Source: an uncultured Rhodobiaceae bacterium (lineage in GTDB: Bacteria; Pseudomonadota; Alphaproteobacteria; RS24). From it: a stretch of 64,000 nucleotides of DNA. Below the pieces are notes generated by a model. The model saw only the letters and a program-made list of their open reading frames with translations. It was not told the origin of the DNA and did no database searches. Below, in pieces: positions 27,411 through 36,287 of the stretch. Each line of letters starts with the position of its first letter. Positions within the stretch are counted from its first letter, which is position 1. The stretch lies in assembly GCA_937876775.1 (NCBI GenBank), contig CALEFA010000070.1, positions 1-64,000 of the forward strand, read 5' to 3'. The position numbers and the translations under genes are program-made.

Positions 27411-28695
27411 GCACGCCCCCGCAATAGGGTTGCAAGGCCTTTAGCACTTGGCGCCGCGCACCAATTTGGGTTTCAACAAAAGCCAAAGCTTGTTCGCTCA
27501 AGATTTTTTGCTGGCTCGGTTCTTGCAATAATTCATAGAGCTGGCTCGATAAAGCGGCGCTATCTTTAATCTTCAACGCCCCTTGCATATTGTGCAGGTC
27601 AGTAAAAATTTCAGTGAAATTATGCGTATGAGGCCCATGCAAAATCGCACAGTCCAAGGCGGCGGCCTCAATTGGGTTCTGCCCGCCATGCGGCACTAAT
27701 GTGCCGCCAATAAAAACGATATTTGTCGCGTGATAAAACAGTCCCAATTCGCCCATTGTGTCGGCCAAGTAAATTTGCGTTTGCGCACGCGGCTGTTGAC
27801 CATGACTGCGTTGCGCAAGATGTGAGGCATCGGGCAGGCGGCGGATTAATTGCGCCGCAATAGCGTCACCGCGATTGGCATGCCGCGGCACAATGATGGT
27901 CATAAGGTCGGGAAAATCTGTTTGTACGCGCTTGTGCACGTCAAGCATGACGGACTCCTCGCCATCATGCGTGCTGGCCGCCAGCCAAACGGGGCGTCCT
28001 ACGAAGCTTTGCATGAGGGTCGAGAGGGCGGTTTCATCGGCTCCCAATGGCGGGGTGTCGAGTTTCAGATTGCCAAAAACCTCAACCGCTTCGGCCCCTA
28101 AAGCACGCAAACGTTTGGCGGTGGTTTGATCTTGCGCCATGACGAAAGAAAAACATGACAATAGCTTGCGCGCAACCGGAGCGATTTTTTGCCAACGGGC
28201 AAAAGAACGATCTGACAATCGGCCATTAATCATCACCAAAGGAATGTCTCGCTCGGCACAGGCCAGCACCATATTCGGCCAAATTTCGCTCTCGACCCAG
28301 CCAGCCATATCGGGGCGCCAATGATCCAAAAACTTCGCCGCCCATGCCCGCCGATCGAGCGGTGCGAATTGATGGATGAGCTTGGGCGTTTGGCTGTTTT
28401 GCGCCATCGCGACGCGTTCGGCCGAAGTTGTTGTGCCTGTGGTTAGTAGGATGTTTATGTCGGTATCGGCAGCGAATATATCGGCAATTAGCGGCAGAAT
28501 GGAATTGGTTTCGCCGACGCTGGCGGCGTGGAACCAAATTAAGCGACCTTTCGGGCGGGTGGCTTGTGTCACCCCACGTCGTTCAGCTAAGCGGGCCGAA
28601 TTTTCGCGTCGGCGTCGTGCCCTTGCCGCCAAGCTGAGCAGAAGAAAAGGGCCGGCGATAAAAGCTATAAATCGGTATAGCCGCAAGGCCCACAT
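27403..28695 (-). CDS. waaA: Kdo (3-deoxy-D-manno-octulosonate) transferase
   Basis: WaaA/KdtA adds Kdo from CMP-Kdo to lipid IVA. The 430-residue GT-B protein has an N-terminal membrane anchor, the acceptor motif IWFHAASVGETNS (with the catalytic Glu), VESEIWPNMV, and the donor-domain segments RHANRGDAIAAQL and GGTLVPHGGQNPIEAA. Its ATG overlaps the stop of the msbA-like gene (TAATG) and its end overlaps lpxK, so three lipid A genes are translated in coupled fashion. Confidence 0.95.
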   Translation of the reverse strand: MWALRLYRFIAFIAGPFLLLSLAARARRRRENSARLAERRGVTQATRPKGRLIWFHAASVGETNSILPLIADIFAADTDINILLTTGTTTSAERVAMAQNSQTPKLIHQFAPLDRRAWAAKFLDHWRPDMAGWVESEIWPNMVLACAERDIPLVMINGRLSDRSFARWQKIAPVARKLLSCFSFVMAQDQTTAKRLRALGAEAVEVFGNLKLDTPPLGADETALSTLMQSFVGRPVWLAASTHDGEESVMLDVHKRVQTDFPDLMTIIVPRHANRGDAIAAQLIRRLPDASHLAQRSHGQQPRAQTQIYLADTMGELGLFYHATNIVFIGGTLVPHGGQNPIEAAALDCAILHGPHTHNFTEIFTDLHNMQGALKIKDSAALSSQLYELLQEPSQQKILSEQALAFVETQIGARRQVLKALQPYCGGVHG

Positions 28696-30563
28696 TAGGC
28701 GTCCCCATCGGCAAATTGTTTTTTATGAAGCTCGGCATAAACGCCGTCTTGAGCCAGTAATTGTTTATGGGTTCCTGACTCACATACCTGACCGTCACGC
28801 ATGACGTAAATATTATCGGCGTGCATAATGGTCGACAATCGGTGGGCGATAACCAAAGAGGTGCGCCCTTTCATCAACTCTGACAGTGCCTGTTGAACCT
28901 GTTGTTCCGAGGCTGTATCGAGTGCCGAGGTGGCCTCATCGAGCAGCAGAATGGGAGCGTTTTTCAGCATGGCGCGGGCAATGGCGACGCGCTGTTTCTG
29001 GCCACCAGATAAGCGAGCACCACCTTCGCCAACGCTGGTTTCATAGCCGTCGGGCATTTCCATAATAAAGTCATGCGCTGCTGCTTGACGCGCGGCGGCC
29101 TCAATTTTCGCCATGTCAAAAGTCTCTTGCCCATAGGCAATATTATTGGCGATGGTATCGTCGAATAAAAACGGGTCTTGCGTGACCAAAGCACTGGCGG
29201 CGCGCAAAGACAGCAAAGAAACGTCGCGCACGTCTTGTCCGTCAATTTCAATTTTGCCTTCATCTGTATCGAAAAACCGTAACACAAGATTGAGTAAGGT
29301 GGATTTGCCTGAGCCAGAGGCGCCGACCAAAGCAACAGTTTGGCCTGCTGGCACCTCGATTGAGACGTCATACAAAGCGGGTGTGACGCGGCTGGCATAT
29401 TTGAAAGTGACGGCGTCGAATTTCAAGGCGCCTTGGGTCACGGTTAAGGTCTGGGCATCGGGCTTGTCGAGAATATGGTCTTCCTGGTCGAGGATAGAAA
29501 AAACCCGCTCACCGGCCGAGACGCCTTCTTGCAAAACGGTTTGCATATTGGCAACCGAGCGCAGCGGTTGATAGACGGCCAATAAAGCGGTGATAAAGCC
29601 CATGAACTCACCGGCCGATAAATTGCCCTGCATGGATTGATAGCCGCCAAAGAAAATAACCGCTCCAACGGCCACGCCAGCTAAAGCTTCAATTGCTGGA
29701 CTGGCAGCTGCACGGGCGCGTAGAGCAGTCATGGTGAATTGCAACACACGATCGACGACCGAACTTGCCCGCTCAATTTGATCATCTTCTTGGCCATAGG
29801 CCTTAACAATGCGCAGGCCGCCCAAGGTTTCGGCAATCAGCGTTGACAGGCCGCCAGTTTCTTCCAAGCCCTGGCGCGAAGCTTTGCGGGTGACCCGACC
29901 GAGGCGGCGCATGGACACAACACCCATGGGCACAACGATTACTGTATAAATCATCGCCAAGTGCCAATTAATGGTGAACATGAAACCAATAAGGGCAAAA
30001 ATCGTCAGCAAATGACGCGCCAGAGCGACAATTATCGTGCTGACAGTGTCGCGCAGGCGGGTCGCATCATTCATAAAAATCGAAATATATTCGCCAGTAT
30101 GCTGGCTACCGACATAAGCTAAATCGCCACGCACCAAACGGGCGAACAAGTCGCGTTGCAAATTGGCCGTGCTGCGCTGGCCAACATAGCTCATAATAAT
30201 ATTTGATCCATAAGTCGCCAAACCCTTAATAATCGACACAATGATGACGCCGGCAGGAATCAAAACCAACATGTTTTCATCGCGTTCGGTGAAGACTTTG
30301 TCGATGGCTTGCTGAATAAACCATGGCAGGGCGCCGGTTGTGGCTGCGACAATAATATTGGCGAAAATGGAAATGCCAAGCAGCCAAAGATAAGGCCGCA
30401 AATAGCTTCGCAACATCCGTTCAATCAGCCCATAAGAACGTGACTTGCGCTGGTAATAGCGCGCTTTCACATCATGACGCTGGTTGTGCGTCGCCAATGC
30501 TGATGTTGGTTGGGTGTCCTGGCTCACAATACTCACTTCCAATTTGTCATTCGCTTTTAACAC
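28695..30563 (-). CDS. msbA: ABC transporter of the MsbA lipid A flippase type
   Basis: This is a 622-residue half-transporter: six transmembrane helices in the first 350 residues, then an ATP-binding domain with Walker A GASGSGKST near residue 414, signature LSGGQKQRVAIARA, Walker B ILLLDEATSALD and the H-loop IAHRLST. The position directly before waaA and lpxK points to lipid A-core flipping across the inner membrane, as for MsbA. The start is GTG at 30563 with no clear Shine-Dalgarno; a GTG at 30527 is an alternative. A role in exporting another lipid cannot be excluded. Confidence 0.9.
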   Translation of the reverse strand: MLKANDKLEVSIVSQDTQPTSALATHNQRHDVKARYYQRKSRSYGLIERMLRSYLRPYLWLLGISIFANIIVAATTGALPWFIQQAIDKVFTERDENMLVLIPAGVIIVSIIKGLATYGSNIIMSYVGQRSTANLQRDLFARLVRGDLAYVGSQHTGEYISIFMNDATRLRDTVSTIIVALARHLLTIFALIGFMFTINWHLAMIYTVIVVPMGVVSMRRLGRVTRKASRQGLEETGGLSTLIAETLGGLRIVKAYGQEDDQIERASSVVDRVLQFTMTALRARAAASPAIEALAGVAVGAVIFFGGYQSMQGNLSAGEFMGFITALLAVYQPLRSVANMQTVLQEGVSAGERVFSILDQEDHILDKPDAQTLTVTQGALKFDAVTFKYASRVTPALYDVSIEVPAGQTVALVGASGSGKSTLLNLVLRFFDTDEGKIEIDGQDVRDVSLLSLRAASALVTQDPFLFDDTIANNIAYGQETFDMAKIEAAARQAAAHDFIMEMPDGYETSVGEGGARLSGGQKQRVAIARAMLKNAPILLLDEATSALDTASEQQVQQALSELMKGRTSLVIAHRLSTIMHADNIYVMRDGQVCESGTHKQLLAQDGVYAELHKKQFADGDA

Positions 30564-30595
30564 AAATGTGGCCTAACTGCGGGTTTTATATGAGC

Positions 30596-31933
30596 TTAGA
30601 GACCCGCTAATGTCATATTTTCGACCAAAACCGTCGGCGCATTAACGCCGCGCCGGAATGTCAAATCATCGGCCGGTGTCATCTGCATGAACATATCGCG
30701 CAAATTACCGGCAATGGTCATCTCGCTGACGGGAAACGATATTTCGCCATTCTCAATCCAAAAGCCAGAGGCGCCGCGACTATAATCGCCGGTCACGCCA
30801 TTGACCCCCATGCCGATTAGCTCGGTCGCATAAAAGCCAGTGCCAATATCTTTCAACATATCGGCCACACTGCGCGCGCCAGCAGCCATGTATAAATTAG
30901 TCGGTGATGGCGACGGCGGGCCGCCGGTGCCCCGTCCAGCGCGTCCATTAGATTGTAAATTCAATTGCCGAGCCGTGCCGCTGTCGAGAAACCAGCCGGT
31001 CAAAACGCCGTTTTCTATCGGGGTTAATTTTTCTGGTGCCACACCCTCGCCGTCAAAAGAGGTCGAACGCAAGCCGCGTTGAATATGTGGGTCGTCGATT
31101 ACTTGAATGGTTTCGGCCATAATCTGCTTGCCCATATCATCGCGCAAAAACGATGTGCCGCGGGCAATTGAAGTGCCTGAAATGGCACCCGCCAAATGCC
31201 CTAATAGCGAGGCGGAAATACGCTGATCAAACACCACATGGGTTTTGGTGCTTTTCATTTTGCGTGGATTAAGCCGCGCTAAAGTGCGTTCAGCAGTGCG
31301 CTTGCCAATGTCTTGCGGCGAGTCCAAATCAGCCATAAAGCGGGTTGAGTGGCTGGCATAATCGCCCTCCATGGCATCGCCAGTGCCGCCAATGGCTGAG
31401 CAACTCATAGAAAAGCTCGTGCTCGTATAACTGCCGGCAAACCCGTGGCTAGTGGCCAGCGCTGTTGTGCCACGTCCCCAGCTTGCGCCGGCGCCTTCAG
31501 AATTGGTAATGCCCGCATGGCTGCGCGCTTCGGCTTCGCAGGCCAGAGCCATATCGCGTAATTCGTCGGCGCTCGGCTCATAACTGTCAGCCAGATCGAG
31601 GTCGGGCCAGCTGTCGGCCAAAAGCTCTTGCGGTGCAAAGCCACAAAAACGATCGGCCGGTGTGGCGCTGGCCATATCGACAGCTCGTTGGGCTAATTGT
31701 TGTAAGGCATCATCGTCAATCGCTGTCCCCGACACAAAGGCTTGTTGCTGGCCAATCATCGCCCGCAGACCAAGATCTCGGCTTTCCGCACGTTCACTAT
31801 CTTCTAAATGGCCATTGCGGGCAGATATGGATAGTGAGGCACTATCGCTGACCAGCGCGTCGGCTGCATCCGCGCCGCATTTGAGCGTCATATCAATTAT
31901 TTTTTGAGCAAGCTCAAGATTGGCGTCTGACAT
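30596..31933 (-). CDS. pmbA: Metalloprotease subunit PmbA/TldE
   Basis: PmbA (TldE) is the non-catalytic half of the TldD/TldE heterodimer that degrades unfolded peptides and processes modified peptides in the cytoplasm. The 445-residue protein shows ESRDLGLRAMIGQQQAFVSG, HLAGAISGTSIARGTSFL and the C-terminal GVNGVTGDYSRGASGFWIENGE, all typical of this subfamily, and lacks the HExxxH motif of TldD. The tldD gene is about 5 kb away at 36288-37712. It lies 33 bases ahead of the msbA-like gene. Confidence 0.93.
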   Translation of the reverse strand: MSDANLELAQKIIDMTLKCGADAADALVSDSASLSISARNGHLEDSERAESRDLGLRAMIGQQQAFVSGTAIDDDALQQLAQRAVDMASATPADRFCGFAPQELLADSWPDLDLADSYEPSADELRDMALACEAEARSHAGITNSEGAGASWGRGTTALATSHGFAGSYTSTSFSMSCSAIGGTGDAMEGDYASHSTRFMADLDSPQDIGKRTAERTLARLNPRKMKSTKTHVVFDQRISASLLGHLAGAISGTSIARGTSFLRDDMGKQIMAETIQVIDDPHIQRGLRSTSFDGEGVAPEKLTPIENGVLTGWFLDSGTARQLNLQSNGRAGRGTGGPPSPSPTNLYMAAGARSVADMLKDIGTGFYATELIGMGVNGVTGDYSRGASGFWIENGEISFPVSEMTIAGNLRDMFMQMTPADDLTFRRGVNAPTVLVENMTLAGL

Positions 31934-31968
31934 AAATCATTCCCGTCACAAATTTGGTTACAAGTCGG

Positions 31969-33015
31969 TTAAGCGGTCGGCGGCTCGGCGAAGCCTTCAG
32001 TAAAATTGCCGCTCACGCGACGGCGGCCATCATGGACAATTTTGCCCGGCCGGTCTTGGTCGTCAGATTTGGAACAGGCTTTACGTAAAACAGTGAGATA
32101 ATTTGGCGCAATTTCCATTTTATCGCCATAGCCGGCCGCCAGCAAAGCCTTGTGCATGGCCCGCAATCGATAGCAAGGCACATGCATAAGTAAGTGGTGT
32201 TCGACGTGATAATTGACCCAATAGGGGGCTAGAAAAAGCCGCGCCAACGGAGAAGCTAGTGTGGTGCGGGCATTGCGATAGGGGTCGTAATTATCACGCA
32301 CAACCGCATGTTCAGCAATGTTACGCAAACGGGTAATGGCCATGTGATAGGTGATCAATGGCAAGACCCAAAACATCAGGTAAAAGCTCCAGTGAAACAG
32401 GCTTGCGAGCAGGGTTAAAATCACCACATTAGCGACCACAGAAGGGCCTAGTTTTTGCCAAAAATGCTTCAGGCGACCCATTAATGGCGCGTCAGATGGG
32501 CCAAAGGCTGAAATGATTTGCGCTTTGCGCTGCTGGTAGCCGGTTTGTCCAGTCAAATCACGAACCATCTTGCGACGCAGGCTTTTGCCGGTGATGGGAA
32601 AGGGAGCGGAAAGAATAAGGTCGGGGTCGTCGGCTTGTTGGGTGCGCGCGTGATGCTGCAAATGATACCGCCGATAAGCATCGGTGCGCGCCATTTGCGG
32701 CCAGGCGCAGAAAATATCCGACATAATTAAATTGAACTTATTGGTTTTGAATAATGCATTATGCGCCGCATCATGCATGAGAATCGCCAAGCCCAATTGC
32801 CGGGCGCCAATTATCATTACCGCGAGAATAAAAGTCAGCGGATTTGGAAACGCGGCAAAAAGTGCCATGGCAGCAAAGATCAACCCCCAAGCATGAAAAA
32901 TCAGGCCGAAGGCAATCCAGTCGGAACGCGATTGGATATGCTTAAGAACGTCAGGGCTCACGAGAGAACGCGCCGGCACACGTTGTGCGGAAGGGTTGGT
33001 TCGTTGCTTTGTCAT
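31969..33015 (-). CDS. Membrane fatty acid desaturase family protein
   Basis: This 348-residue membrane protein has the three histidine boxes of di-iron desaturases: HDAAH near residue 95, HLQHH near residue 134 and HVEHH near residue 265, with hydrophobic helix pairs between them. It is closest in style to bacterial fatty acid or polar-lipid desaturases; related hydroxylases and ketolases share the boxes, so the exact oxidation is uncertain. The ATG at 33015 is preferred because the longer frame would start inside ubiA. It lies 49 bases after ubiA and 35 before pmbA on the same strand. Confidence 0.85.
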   Translation of the reverse strand: MTKQRTNPSAQRVPARSLVSPDVLKHIQSRSDWIAFGLIFHAWGLIFAAMALFAAFPNPLTFILAVMIIGARQLGLAILMHDAAHNALFKTNKFNLIMSDIFCAWPQMARTDAYRRYHLQHHARTQQADDPDLILSAPFPITGKSLRRKMVRDLTGQTGYQQRKAQIISAFGPSDAPLMGRLKHFWQKLGPSVVANVVILTLLASLFHWSFYLMFWVLPLITYHMAITRLRNIAEHAVVRDNYDPYRNARTTLASPLARLFLAPYWVNYHVEHHLLMHVPCYRLRAMHKALLAAGYGDKMEIAPNYLTVLRKACSKSDDQDRPGKIVHDGRRRVSGNFTEGFAEPPTA

Positions 33016-33064
33016 GTCACGAATATAGGTGCTTTTAAGCCGCCGTGCACCCCTTTTGCAAAAA

Positions 33065-34009
33065 TTAAAAAGTACCCAATAAAATGCTGGCGCTGACAAT
33101 AATGCCGGTGTCGCGATTGCTGCGAAACAGGCGCAAGCAAATATCCGGTCGGTCAATGTTGAGCTGGTGGAGCTGCATCGCCAAATGCCAAGCGGTGACG
33201 ACCATGCCAATGTAAAATAAGTAGCTCAACTGGCCAAAAAACCCGGCCAGCGATAGCAGAGCCAACATGGCTAAATAGAAACCGCTGATAGCTAATTTGG
33301 AATATTTGCCAAGCCGCAGAGCCGAGCTTTTGACGCCAACCAAAGCGTCGTCCTCTCGGTCTTGGTGGGCATATATTGTGTCATAGCCCAGTGTCCAAAA
33401 AATACCGGCTCCATAAAGCGCCACCGCGGCGGGCAACAGGCCGCCTGCTAGGGCGCTATAGCCCATTAACGCGCCCCAATTAAAGGTCAGGCCAAGAAAA
33501 AATTGCGGCCACCATGTTACCCGTTTCATATATGGATAGCTGGCCACCAAAACCAGAGACGCCACGCCGAGCCAAATGGTGTAAAGGTTGAATTGTAGCA
33601 AAATCAGCAGGCCGAGCAGGCTTTGAAAAACCATAAACGCCCAGGCCTGTTTCAGGCTCACTTGTCCGGATGGCAATGGCCGATTGGCCGTGCGCGCGAC
33701 TTTGGCGTCAATCTCATGATCGGCAATATCGTTCAATGTGCAGCCGGCGCCGCGCATAATCAGCGCTCCCAGCGCGAACAAAACAATGTATGAAGCCGGC
33801 GGATAGCTGTGCAAATCGGCACTGGCCATCGATAGGCCCCAGAAGCATGGCAGGAATAAAAGCCAAGTGCCAATCGGCCTGTCGAGTCTTGCCAGTCGGG
33901 CATAAGGTAACCAAGATGCCGGCAAAATGCGCATCACGCCGGCGTCGATTTGGGCATCCGAAATGGCTTGCGGGTTTTGATTTTTTCCCTCGCCATGTGG
34001 TTCAGGCAT
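33065..34009 (-). CDS. ubiA: 4-hydroxybenzoate polyprenyltransferase
   Basis: UbiA prenylates 4-hydroxybenzoate in ubiquinone synthesis. The 314-residue protein has about eight to nine membrane helices and both Asp-rich motifs: NDIADHEID and YDTIYAHQDREDD. It begins with a 40-residue soluble stretch ahead of RLARLDRPIGTWLLFLP. I chose the ATG at 34009 because AGAGGA is placed six bases upstream; longer starts at 34015 and 34036 are possible. It is divergent from rsmE with 51 bases between starts, which must hold both promoters. Ubiquinone fits the aa3 oxidase chain encoded nearby. Confidence 0.94.
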   Translation of the reverse strand: MPEPHGEGKNQNPQAISDAQIDAGVMRILPASWLPYARLARLDRPIGTWLLFLPCFWGLSMASADLHSYPPASYIVLFALGALIMRGAGCTLNDIADHEIDAKVARTANRPLPSGQVSLKQAWAFMVFQSLLGLLILLQFNLYTIWLGVASLVLVASYPYMKRVTWWPQFFLGLTFNWGALMGYSALAGGLLPAAVALYGAGIFWTLGYDTIYAHQDREDDALVGVKSSALRLGKYSKLAISGFYLAMLALLSLAGFFGQLSYLFYIGMVVTAWHLAMQLHQLNIDRPDICLRLFRSNRDTGIIVSASILLGTF

Positions 34010-34060
34010 TTGCATTCCTCTAAACTTGTGGCACAACCAAGTAAGTGTTCAGAGGTAGTC

Positions 34061-34807
34061 ATGCCACGACCAAATCAATCCGTCCAGCGGCTCTATTGCG
34101 AAGCCGAGCTAACCGAGCAAGCGGTTATCAGCTTAGGCGATAACCAAGCGCATTATTTGCGTTCAGTGGTGCGCATGGCTATTGGCGACGCGGTTCTTGT
34201 TTTCAATGGCCGCGATGGCGAATGGCTGGCGGAAATCACCGAATTGGGCAAAAAACGTGCCGCATTGGTTTTGCAAACCCAAACCCGCCAACAAGATGAG
34301 GCAAACGATATTATGCTTTTGCTGGCACCGATTAAACGCGATCGGTTGGATTATTTGGCGCAAAAAGCCACTGAAATGGGCGCCAGCCATTTGCTGCCCG
34401 TGGTCACCAAACGAACGCAAAATAGCAAACTGAATATTGAGCGTTTGCAAGCCAATGCCATTGAGGCGGCTGAGCAATGCAATTTATTGCACGTGCCAAA
34501 GGTTGAGGCGCCGAGCCGTCTTGACCATGTGTTGGCTGACTGGCCGGCTGACCGGTGCATTATTTTTTGCGACGAACACGCTGACCTTGAGCAAGGCCTA
34601 AGCGATCTTCAGCACTTAAAGGGTCAGAAAATCGCGATTTTAATCGGCCCTGAGGGCGGCTTTGATGAAGAAGAGCGGGCTGTGTTACTGGCGCGCAAAG
34701 ATACTTTGGCGATAAGTTTGGGCCCACGTATTTTGCGCGCCGATACAGCTCTTGTGGCCGCCTTGGCCTTGGTGCAGAGCCAAATTGGCGATTGGCGTCA
34801 GGGCTGA
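34061..34807 (+). CDS. rsmE: 16S rRNA (uracil1498-N3)-methyltransferase RsmE
   Basis: RsmE methylates U1498 of 16S rRNA. It is a 248-residue SPOUT-fold protein with an N-terminal PUA-like domain (HYLRSVVRMAIGDAV) and the C-terminal knot region ILIGPEGGFDEEE and ISLGPRILRADTA, which bind SAM. The ATG at 34061 is preceded by AGAGG; an upstream ATG at 33950 would run through the ubiA gene and is rejected. gshA follows after 99 bases. Confidence 0.94.
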   Translation: MPRPNQSVQRLYCEAELTEQAVISLGDNQAHYLRSVVRMAIGDAVLVFNGRDGEWLAEITELGKKRAALVLQTQTRQQDEANDIMLLLAPIKRDRLDYLAQKATEMGASHLLPVVTKRTQNSKLNIERLQANAIEAAEQCNLLHVPKVEAPSRLDHVLADWPADRCIIFCDEHADLEQGLSDLQHLKGQKIAILIGPEGGFDEEERAVLLARKDTLAISLGPRILRADTALVAALALVQSQIGDWRQG

Positions 34808-34854
34808 CCTAACTTTTCACAGCAGCGTGAGAATTGTTGAAGAGGCGCACGAAT

Positions 34855-34894
34855 ATGTCTACAAATAGCTCAGAACACGCCTGATTCTGCGTGT
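34855..34894 (+). promoter_or_regulatory. Leader hairpin and short reading frame ahead of gshA
   Basis: A six-base-pair hairpin (ACACGC at 34875-34880 with GCGTGT at 34889-34894, eight-base loop) ends one base before the gshA Shine-Dalgarno. A nine-codon frame (34855-34884, MSTNSSEHA) with AGAGG upstream ends inside the hairpin. Together they could couple leader translation to access of the gshA ribosome site, but each element is short enough to arise by chance. Confidence 0.25.
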
Positions 34895-34906
34895 AGGAGA
34901 AACACC

Positions 34907-36280
34907 ATGTCCGACACGCCAGACTCCCCTGAACATTTCGACTCGCCGACGCATCTAAAGACTTGGATGGAAGCTGGTAGTAAGCCTATTGAACAATGGC
35001 GCATTGGCACTGAGCATGAAAAATTTGGTTTTCACGCCAAAGATCTCACGCCGCTCAGCTATGACGGGCCGGATGGTATTCGAGCCATGCTTGAGGGACT
35101 CATGGCGTTTGGTTGGGAAGGGCACTATGAGGGCGATAATGTTGTTGCTTTGACTCGGCCTGATGCCGATGGTGGTGGCTCGGTGACACTAGAGCCGGGC
35201 GGGCAATTGGAATTATCCGGCGCGCCGTTAGAAAATATTCACCAGACCTGTGGCGAAATCAGCACCCATTTACATCAAGTCGGCAGCGTTGCCAAAGAAT
35301 TGGGACAGTCCTATTTGGGCGCTGGCTTCTCCCCCCTTTGGGGACTGAAAGAAGCCCCGCAAATGCCCAAGGGGCGCTATTTGCTGATGAATGATTATAT
35401 GCCAACGCGTGGCGCGCGCGGGCTGGAAATGATGTATTTATCGGCCACAGTGCAGGTTAATTTGGACTTCGGCTCTGAGGCCGATATGGTTGAAAAACTG
35501 AGAATTTCATTAGCCCTGCAACCACTGGCGACGGCTTTATTTGCCAATTCGCCGTTCAAGGATGGCAAGCCCTCAGGCAATGTTTCGGAACGCTCTAAAG
35601 TGTGGCTGGAGACCGATAATCAGCGCACGGGCATGTTGCCATGGGTGTTCGAAGAAGGTTTCGGCTTCGAACAGTATGTCGATTATGCGCTTGATGTACC
35701 GATGTATTTCGTCGTGCGTAATGGCGCCTATATCAACGCTTTGGGAATGAGCTTCCGCGATTTTATGGATGGTAAATTGCCAGCTTTGCCGGGTGAGAAG
35801 CCAACAAAAGTTGATTGGGAAAACCACCTCACCACTTTATTCCCAGAAGCTCGGGTGAAGCGCTTTATTGAAATGCGCGGCGCCGATAGTGGGCCAACGC
35901 AATCTTTGTGTGCGCTCTCAGCTTTCTGGGTTGGCTTGCTTTATGATGCAGACACACAGAAACAAGCGGCGGCTATGGTTGCCGATTGGACAGCCGATGA
36001 ACGCATGGCCCTGCGGCTTGGCGCACCGGTCACCGGTCTGGCGACGCCGTTTCGCGGTGGCACATTACTAGATGTTGCCCGCGAGGTAATGGTGTTGTCA
36101 GAACAAGGCCTGCGGGCACGCGGGCGCTCAGATGGGTCGGGCGGGGATGAAACGCAATTTTTAGCTTATTTACAGGCAGTTGTTGCTGATGGGCGCTCGC
36201 CGGCTATGGCTCTGCTGGATAAGTATCATGGCCCGTGGGGCGGAGACGTGCGTCCGATTTTCCAAGAAATGAAATTCTAA
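34907..36280 (+). CDS. gshA: Glutamate-cysteine ligase (alphaproteobacterial/plant type)
   Basis: This enzyme makes gamma-glutamylcysteine, the first step of glutathione synthesis. The 457-residue protein fits the GCS2 class shared by alphaproteobacteria and plants: RIGTEHEKFGF near residue 33, VTLEPGGQLELSGAPL near residue 90, MMYLSATVQVNLDF, and IEMRGADSGPT near residue 318. A strong TAGGAGA Shine-Dalgarno precedes the ATG. It follows rsmE and converges with tldD, with only seven bases between the stops. Confidence 0.95.
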   Translation: MSDTPDSPEHFDSPTHLKTWMEAGSKPIEQWRIGTEHEKFGFHAKDLTPLSYDGPDGIRAMLEGLMAFGWEGHYEGDNVVALTRPDADGGGSVTLEPGGQLELSGAPLENIHQTCGEISTHLHQVGSVAKELGQSYLGAGFSPLWGLKEAPQMPKGRYLLMNDYMPTRGARGLEMMYLSATVQVNLDFGSEADMVEKLRISLALQPLATALFANSPFKDGKPSGNVSERSKVWLETDNQRTGMLPWVFEEGFGFEQYVDYALDVPMYFVVRNGAYINALGMSFRDFMDGKLPALPGEKPTKVDWENHLTTLFPEARVKRFIEMRGADSGPTQSLCALSAFWVGLLYDADTQKQAAAMVADWTADERMALRLGAPVTGLATPFRGGTLLDVAREVMVLSEQGLRARGRSDGSGGDETQFLAYLQAVVADGRSPAMALLDKYHGPWGGDVRPIFQEMKF

Positions 36281-36287
36281 CGGGCGC

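Noticed and set aside
33016-33210. 65-residue extension of the desaturase
   Set aside because: It would start inside ubiA and lacks resemblance to desaturases.
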